Source: Oscillospiraceae bacterium (lineage in GTDB: Bacteria; Bacillota; Clostridia; Oscillospirales; Ruminococcaceae). From it: 32,857 nt of DNA. Below, piece after piece: positions 28,321-32,857 of the stretch (its first letter is position 1; the number at the start of each line of letters is the position of its first letter). The stretch spans positions 1-32,857 of the forward strand of contig JAFQBT010000009.1 in the NCBI GenBank assembly GCA_017399625.1. Reading direction: 5' to 3'. The position numbers and the translations under genes were made by a program. Under the pieces are notes generated by a model. That model did no database searches, was not told the origin of the DNA, and was given only the letters and a program-made list of their open reading frames with translations.

Positions 28321-29391
28321 TCAAACGATAAGTTCGTATTCGCCGGTGCCGTCGTCGCCGTTGTAATAATCCCAGAGTTTGTCGCCGTCATAGATGCCTT
28401 TGTCGGTGACAAAGCCGGTTACAAGTTCCGGAGGAGTTTTGTCAAATGCGGGATAGAATCCGCTTACTCCTTCAACAGCGGTGCGGGTTCCGAGTGCTTC
28501 GAGAACGAGGTTCGGATCGCGCTCTTCAATTTTTACGTCCTTTGCGAGGGGATGGCATTTATCCGGGGTTCCGGTTACATAGAAGGGTATGCCCCAGTAT
28601 TTTGCCGCAAGAGCGATCTGGAAAGTGCCGACTTTGTTGATAACAACACCGTCCATGGTGATTGCATCGGCTGCGCAGGTGAAAACGTCAACTTTCTTTT
28701 CGTGCATGGTCCAGCCGGGCATATTGTCGGTGATGACGGTTACGTCAAATCCCATGTCGTGGAGAACGGAAGCGGTAAGTCTTGCGCCCTGGAAATAGGG
28801 TCTGGTTTCGGGGCAGACAAATTTGATTTTCTTGCCCTGAGCCTTGATTTCCTTGCACATGAAACCAAGGATGGTTTCCGCATAGCACTGGGTCATAACG
28901 GTGCCCTCGTCCGGGAATTTTGAAACAAGGTGTTTTGCAACTTCGCCGATTTTGTTATAGCGGTTGTCGGTAAGAGCGATAATGCGGTCGAAAGTTGCCT
29001 GGATTGCGTCTTTTTCGCCGGCGGCAAAGGCCTCTTCCGCTGCGGCAACGCAGGAATCGGTGATGATTTTGATGCGTTTTGCGGTGGTGGGTCTTGCGTT
29101 GACGATGAGATCCTGGGCATGGCGGATATGTGCCATTGCCTTATCATAGGGCATGTCCTTTGCTTCATAAGCTGCAAGAACAATTCCCATTCCGCATGCA
29201 AGATAGGGACCGGCGCTCTGGACGATCATATCTCTCATGGCGTTTGCAACTTCCTCGGAGGTGTTGCAGGTGACAAATTTGATGGGATGGGGATAGCATC
29301 TGCGGTCAAGAATACGGACCTTTCCGTCCTCGTACCATGCTACGTTTTCGTAACGGAGAAGGAAGGCAAGTCCTTCGTCTGCTCTGGGCAT
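28321..29391 (-). CDS. mtnA: MtnA/eIF2B-alpha-family sugar-phosphate isomerase
   Basis: A 356-residue protein with AAGGAG 9 bases before ATG 29391. VRILDRRCYP, EEVANAMRDMIVQSAGPY, ARPTTAKRI, ETRPYFQGARLT and ADAITMDGVVINKVGTFQIALAA follow the methylthioribose-1-phosphate isomerase layout. The catalytic pair is visible as Cys169 (MTQCYAE) and Asp242 (CAADAIT). The usual RGA phosphate-binding segment reads QSA, and GADRI reads AADAI, closer to ribose-1,5-bisphosphate isomerases. So the substrate may be methylthioribose-1-phosphate or another aldose-1-phosphate. No mtnK or aldolase lies in the window. Confidence 0.82.
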   Translation of the reverse strand: MPRADEGLAFLLRYENVAWYEDGKVRILDRRCYPHPIKFVTCNTSEEVANAMRDMIVQSAGPYLACGMGIVLAAYEAKDMPYDKAMAHIRHAQDLIVNARPTTAKRIKIITDSCVAAAEEAFAAGEKDAIQATFDRIIALTDNRYNKIGEVAKHLVSKFPDEGTVMTQCYAETILGFMCKEIKAQGKKIKFVCPETRPYFQGARLTASVLHDMGFDVTVITDNMPGWTMHEKKVDVFTCAADAITMDGVVINKVGTFQIALAAKYWGIPFYVTGTPDKCHPLAKDVKIEERDPNLVLEALGTRTAVEGVSGFYPAFDKTPPELVTGFVTDKGIYDGDKLWDYYNGDDGTGEYELIV

Positions 29392-29429
29392 TATAAAAAC
29401 TCCTTTCGGAAAAATACTTTTTCATCATC

Positions 29430-29458
29430 ATTATACTATTTCCGACGGCGAATTACAA
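29430..29458 (-). promoter_or_regulatory. Promoter of the MtnA-like gene
   Basis: On the minus strand TTGTAA (29458-29453), 17 bases, TATAAT (29435-29430). Confidence 0.75.
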
Positions 29459-29501
29459 GGGAAACAGATTTTTGCGGCGGGCGAAAAAACGCAATTTTTT
29501 C

Positions 29502-29530
29502 TTGTGTAAAGCGGTGATGGGGGTTATAAT
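29502..29530 (+). promoter_or_regulatory. Promoter of the CBS-domain gene
   Basis: TTGTGT (29502-29507), 17 bases, TATAAT (29525-29530). It is divergent from the MtnA-like promoter, about 45 bases apart. Confidence 0.75.
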
Positions 29531-29572
29531 ATTTTCTGTAAAATCCTTTACTGAAAAAGGGGGAATTCCGCC

Positions 29573-30283
29573 TTGACAAACGCGGACGAATATATCCAGA
29601 AATTCAAGGAGCTTGAATCGGTTGTAAAAAACACCTTCGGGCTCAACGATTGGGATTCGGTGACGAATTTCCTTTCGAAACAGGGCGAATACCGCCCCTT
29701 CCGTGAGGAGATAAAATACTGCCAGGAGGTGCGGAACCTTCTCCAGCACAAGCAGAAAATCGGCGGAGAATATCCGGTTGAACCCACGAGGGAAATGATA
29801 AACTTCCTCGAGCGGACCATTGATTCCCTCAAAAACCGCAAAACCTGCGGGGAAATCATGGTCCCCCTGAGCAGGCTTTTTTACAGGAAAGAAACCGACA
29901 GCATCCGGGGCACTCTTGAAAAAATGCGGAAGATTCCTTCCGGCCACGTTCCGGTTCTCGATGATTCCGGAAAAGTCGCCGGAATTTTTACCGCGGTTTC
30001 GTTCCTCAATATTATTGCGGACAAAAACGGGGAACCGCCTGCACCCGGTTTGACTTTTTCCGAAGCAGAAAAATATATTACCCTTGACCACCATGATTCG
30101 GAAGTTTACCGCTTTGTAAAATCCTCACTCTATGCGGACGAGCTGAAGGATATTTTTGAGCACACCTATTCCGGCGGAAAGCGCCTTGCGATGGTGTTTG
30201 TCACCGAAAACGGAAAACCGGACGGAAGACTTATCGGAACCATTTCCCCCTGGGATATCCTCGGAAAACAGGACAGTCTTTAA
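29573..30283 (+). CDS. CBS-domain pair protein with helical N-terminus
   Basis: A 236-residue soluble protein starting at TTG 29573, with a GGGGG-rich ribosome site about 8-9 bases upstream. Residues 1-90 are helical and charged (DEYIQKFKELESVVKN, then YCQEVRNLLQHKQKIGG, which resembles helical DUF4145/HEPN-like segments). Residues 92-235 form two CBS motifs: CGEIMVPLSRLFYR..HVPVLDDSGKVAGIFTAVSFL and the RLAMVFVTENGKPDGRLIGTISPWDIL half. CBS pairs bind adenosine ligands and act as energy sensors or regulators. No effector domain is attached, and the neighbours do not say what it controls. Confidence 0.87.
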   Translation: MTNADEYIQKFKELESVVKNTFGLNDWDSVTNFLSKQGEYRPFREEIKYCQEVRNLLQHKQKIGGEYPVEPTREMINFLERTIDSLKNRKTCGEIMVPLSRLFYRKETDSIRGTLEKMRKIPSGHVPVLDDSGKVAGIFTAVSFLNIIADKNGEPPAPGLTFSEAEKYITLDHHDSEVYRFVKSSLYADELKDIFEHTYSGGKRLAMVFVTENGKPDGRLIGTISPWDILGKQDSL

Positions 30284-30348
30284 AAAAATCCGCCCGGAAT
30301 GCAACAAAAACGGCGAAAAAAGACACTTATTTAATAGTAAATTAACAG

Positions 30349-30377
30349 TTGGCGACTTGTTTTTGCGCCGATATAAT
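30349..30377 (+). promoter_or_regulatory. Promoter of the sortase gene
   Basis: TTGGCG (30349-30354), 17 bases, TATAAT (30372-30377), with a leader of about 43 bases containing AGAAAGGAAGGA. Confidence 0.75.
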
Positions 30378-30426
30378 GTTATTATGTATATGTAGAAAAT
30401 TGCCTTTAAGAAAGGAAGGATAAATT

Positions 30427-32010
30427 TTGTCTGAAGAAATCAAAAAGAATGAATCTTCCGAAGACGGACAGAAAAAAACTTTTTCTGTAAATATTCCCGA
30501 AGACGATTTCATAGATGACATTCCGGCTCCGGAAGGCGAAGTCCCCTCCGACGGAAAACCCCATAAGGTTGTCCGTTATGTTGACAGCAGCCCCAAAGCC
30601 GAAAAACCTGCAAAGGAAAAGAAGAAAAAAGGCGGCATAGTCGGCGAATTTTTTGCCGGAGCTGCAGCCGGCGCAAAAACCGTCGGCGAAGGAATTTCCG
30701 CAGGAATCAAAACCGTTTCCGAAATGAAACCGAAGGCGGAAAAATCCGCAAAAGCAGAAAAACCCGCAAAGGTTGAAGAACCCGTTAAAATTGCAGAGCC
30801 CGCCAGAGCCGAAGAACCGGTAAAGGTTGAGGAACCCACAAGAGTTGAGGAACCCGTCAAGGTTCCGGAACCTAAAAAAGCTCCGAAGCCCGTTAAAACC
30901 GAAGAACCGGAAGGCGACGAAACCCAGTTCCCGAAGGACGAGAAAAAAGCAAAAGCTCCCGCTTCCGGAATCATGGCAAAGCTCAATTCCCTTCCCACCG
31001 GCGCAGTTATCGGCGGCGCCATCGGAATCCTTGTTGTGCTCATCGCAATAATCCTCCTCATCGCAACAAGCTGCTCCGCAGGGGATGAACCTTCAAGACC
31101 CAACAATCCCGGAAGCGACATCACCATCAGCGAAGGTGAAAACGGCGAACCCGGTTCCGAAAACAACCCCGAAGGCGAAGGCGATGCTCCCGTAATCGTT
31201 CCGGACAGAAAAGCAAACTTTGTTGAAGCTTTCAACGCCAACAACGACGTTGTCGGCTGGCTCTATGTTCCCGGTCTTAACGAAGTTGACGCAGGAGTCT
31301 GCTTCAGCTATGATAAAACCTATCCCTATAACAAACGCGACGTGAAGGGCAACAAGGTCCCCAACAGCTATTGGATCGAAGGCGCATATTACAGCCATTA
31401 CCGCAACCTTTTCGGCGACACCGCTGCGGAACTTTCCACCAACACCGTAATTTTCGGTCACAGCGACCTTGGCAAGGAAAACCTTGCATACACCAACGAT
31501 GACCCCAACGGTCCGCTTTTCTCCCAGCTCTTCCATTTCAAGGATCCCTCTTTTGCTGAGAAAACTCCTTACATCTATCTCACCCTTCCGGGCGAAGAAA
31601 CAGTATGGAAAGTTTTCGCCGTTTTCTATAACGACGCAAAAGCAACCAAGAACATCTTTGCTCCTTATTATAAGAGCGGCGCAGGCGACCTTTGGTACAT
31701 CGAACCCAGCCCCGGTCTTGATGAATATGAGCTTATGCTCCAGACCATGCAGGATCGTTCCATCTATGATTACAATGTTGAAGTCGGCATCAATGACCAG
31801 ATCCTCACCCTTTCCACCTGCACCGTTGCATACGGTCTTCAGGCAAGGGACAACTACCGTTTTGTAATCGCCGCAAAACTTGTTTATGACGATTCCGAAA
31901 CCGAAAGCAATCTTGCGGATTTCACCATCAGAGCAAACGCTCCCATCCCGGAAACTTACCGCGATGAATTTGATGAATATCTTTCCACCTGGAAACCTTC
32001 CGCAAACTGA
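30427..32010 (+). CDS. srtB: Class B sortase with long cytoplasmic Pro/Glu/Lys repeat region
   Basis: A 527-residue membrane protein starting at TTG 30427 (AAGGAAGGA upstream). Residues 1-186 are cytoplasmic. They contain a KKKKGG patch and, from about 103 to 160, imperfect repeats of the form EEPVKV/EEPTRV/AEPARA. A single membrane helix spans about 191-213. A Gly/Pro/Glu-rich linker leads to the sortase domain (about 262-527). The catalytic residues are visible: His345 (VIFGHSDLG), Cys465 (LTLSTCTVA) and Arg478 (DNYRFVIAAK). The TLSTC and long domain fit class B. Sortase B is usually about 250 residues, so the cytoplasmic region is an addition. No sorting-signal substrate or pilin lies nearby. 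Confidence 0.93.
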   Translation: MSEEIKKNESSEDGQKKTFSVNIPEDDFIDDIPAPEGEVPSDGKPHKVVRYVDSSPKAEKPAKEKKKKGGIVGEFFAGAAAGAKTVGEGISAGIKTVSEMKPKAEKSAKAEKPAKVEEPVKIAEPARAEEPVKVEEPTRVEEPVKVPEPKKAPKPVKTEEPEGDETQFPKDEKKAKAPASGIMAKLNSLPTGAVIGGAIGILVVLIAIILLIATSCSAGDEPSRPNNPGSDITISEGENGEPGSENNPEGEGDAPVIVPDRKANFVEAFNANNDVVGWLYVPGLNEVDAGVCFSYDKTYPYNKRDVKGNKVPNSYWIEGAYYSHYRNLFGDTAAELSTNTVIFGHSDLGKENLAYTNDDPNGPLFSQLFHFKDPSFAEKTPYIYLTLPGEETVWKVFAVFYNDAKATKNIFAPYYKSGAGDLWYIEPSPGLDEYELMLQTMQDRSIYDYNVEVGINDQILTLSTCTVAYGLQARDNYRFVIAAKLVYDDSETESNLADFTIRANAPIPETYRDEFDEYLSTWKPSAN

Positions 32011-32024
32011 AATCAATAACGCAG

Positions 32025-32058
32025 AAAAAAAGGCGCTTCGTTCCGAAGCGCCTTTTTT
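32025..32058 (+). terminator. Terminator of srtB
   Basis: AAAAAAGGCGCTTCG and CGAAGCGCCTTTTTT form a perfect stem around a three-base loop (32041-32043). Confidence 0.93.
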
Positions 32059-32069
32059 GTTTTATAAAG

Positions 32070-32655
32070 CCCTCTTGTTAAAGGGTGCCGGGAGATTCTT
32101 TTAGATTACCGGCTGAATTAAAACATCTCCTCGGAGGAGGGATAATTAATTGAGAGTTGAAAGTTGAAAATGCAGGGCGGATATTATCCGACCGGTTTTG
32201 CTGAAAGCCCCCCTTGTTAAAGGGGGGTGGTTTTGGCTTTGCCAAAACCGGGGGGATTCTGTTGAAATTACCGGCTGAATTTAACGGGATGGGATTAACA
32301 CCCTTCCGTCACCTTCGGTGCCACCTCCCCTCAAGGGGAGGTAATTCGCTCGGCAAAATGCGGAGGAACACCTCATCCGGCACTTCGTGCCACCTTCCCC
32401 TCAAGGGGAAGGCTAACCCTCCGGGAATCCTTTTTACAGGTCAGGGCAAGCCTGACCCCTACACGGATTGGTGGATATTTTCACACTTACAGTAGGGGCG
32501 GATATCATCCGCCCGTTCAAAAAATGGCAAAATGCGGAGGAACACCTCCTCCGGCACTTCGTTCCACCTTTTGCTCAGCCGCAGACGGCAGACCCCTCTG
32601 TCTGCTGCGCAGACATCTCCCCTAACAGGGGAGTCTCCTCAAAGGGAAGACTATT
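32070..32655. repeat. Mosaic intergenic repeat block D
   Basis: Nearly 600 bases with no supported gene. It includes a near-palindrome GGGCGGATATTATCC (32175-32189), the 98-base core (32200-32297), hairpins CACCTCCCCTCAAGGGGAGG (about 32321-32341) and CACCTTCCCCTCAAGGGG (about 32391-32408), and an internal direct repeat GGCAAAATGCGGAGGAACAC at 32352 and again at 32526. A second GGGGCGGATATCATCCGCCC palindrome lies at 32495-32514. The order of modules parallels blocks B and C, with extra pieces. Confidence 0.85.
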
Positions 32656-32662
32656 CCGGAAA

Positions 32663-32703
32663 TGCCGAAGACCCGTGCTCAGAATGAGCACGGGTCTTCG
32701 GCA
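32663..32703 (-). terminator. Perfect 18-bp hairpin after the partial minus-strand gene
   Basis: TGCCGAAGACCCGTGCTC (32663-32680) and its exact complement (32686-32703) around the loop AGAAT. It lies 26 bases past the stop of the partial minus-strand gene. On that strand only TTT follows the stem, so it is a strong hairpin but an atypical terminator. Confidence 0.55.
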
Positions 32704-32729
32704 ACGGTTTATGGTGAAATCGGATGAAA

Positions 32730-32857
32730 TCAACGGTAATTCTTTTCCGCCTTGGTCCATTTTTCAAATTCTTCCTCGGTGGCAAGAACTTTATGGGTTC
32801 CTTCAATGGTGCGGAGCTCGCCGGCCATATAATCGATTCCGCTGGTGAAATAATCAT
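32730..32857 (-). CDS. C-terminal end of an unidentified protein (5' beyond window)
   Basis: Reading leftward from 32855, 41 codons run to the TGA at 32732-32730. The visible part begins DYFTSGIDYMAGELRTIEG and ends EFEKWTKAEKNYR. Codon choice (GAA, CTT, ACC, GGA) matches the core genes of the window, unlike the other open frame on this strand that starts MIISPAES. The segment is helical and charged. I cannot assign a family from this fragment. Confidence 0.75.
   Translation of the reverse strand, partial: DYFTSGIDYMAGELRTIEGTHKVLATEEEFEKWTKAEKNYR

Noticed and set aside
30576..31244. 222-codon minus-strand frame with Ser/Gly/Thr repeats
   Set aside because: The repeats are the antisense reading of the Glu/Pro/Lys repeats in the sortase, not an independent repetitive protein.
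32651..32857. Minus-strand frame starting MIISPAES at the window end
   Set aside because: It passes through the 18-bp hairpin and repeat sequence. The neighbouring frame ending at 32730 has the codon use of the core genes and is the likelier coding frame.
1..32857. CRISPR array
   Set aside because: No regularly spaced short repeats with unique spacers; all repeats seen are dispersed hairpins or paired boundary sequences.

Overview
The window looks like a chromosomal contig from a gut-type Clostridia (Firmicutes, probably the Oscillospiraceae/Ruminococcaceae side). The signs are strong AGGAGG-type ribosome binding sites with some TTG/GTG starts, TTGACA-17-TATAAT-like promoters, U-tailed hairpin terminators, an FMN riboswitch in front of ribU, a choloylglycine (bile salt) hydrolase, a class B sortase, and complex interspersed intergenic repeats. 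Codon use is homogeneous over most of the window. Two blocks are clearly AT-richer and look acquired: about 19.6-22.0 kb and 26.25-27.8 kb.

Layout. 1-761: end of efp and a Cys/Asp-rich zinc-ribbon protein. 794-3929: FMN riboswitch, riboflavin ECF S-component ribU and a cation P-type ATPase apparently in the same transcript. 4394-7029: an OmpR-type two-component system behind three PhoB/OmpR-like direct repeats. 7522-13090 (minus): rpe, rnfC, rnfD, rnfE, rnfA and a DUF4015-type glycosidase-like protein, tightly packed and translationally coupled. 13826-15377 (minus): tadA and a CPBP protease. 15471-17915: an ArsR/SmtB zinc-type repressor, its operator, and a Zn/Cd/Pb P1B ATPase. 17958-19198 (minus): MazG-like pyrophosphohydrolase and a FliB-like Cys-cluster protein. 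19365-19590: two tRNA-Ser genes (TGA, GCT). 19568-22011: two tandem regulator cassettes that share 5' and 3' boundary sequences, the 5' boundary including the 3' end of tRNA-Ser(GCT). 22011-26244: bile salt hydrolase (minus), then a three-gene GlpA-like flavoprotein operon. 26248-27282: an AT-rich CPBP protease cassette between inverted repeats. 27288-28256: small hypothetical and XRE genes. 28321-32010: MtnA-like isomerase (minus), CBS protein and sortase B. 32060-32857: intergenic repeats and the end of an unidentified minus-strand gene.

The most unusual system is the Rnf-like operon. It encodes C, D, E and A subunits, but rnfG and rnfB are absent. RnfC lacks the N-terminal domain and the glycine-rich flavin/NADH loop. 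Three of the four intramembrane [2Fe-2S] cysteines of RnfA/RnfE are replaced, and RnfD lacks a recognisable flavinylation motif at the usual place. Only the two ferredoxin-type clusters of RnfC are intact. The reading frames, coupling and promoter look healthy, so this is better read as a divergent, repurposed Rnf-derived membrane complex than as decay. Its role is unknown.

The second notable theme is modular, cassette-like accessory DNA: tandem units at tRNA-Ser(GCT), a short motif TTCGATAAAT that recurs in inverted orientation at cassette starts and ends, an inverted-repeat-bounded protease gene, and a mosaic family of hairpin-rich intergenic repeats present at four or more places.
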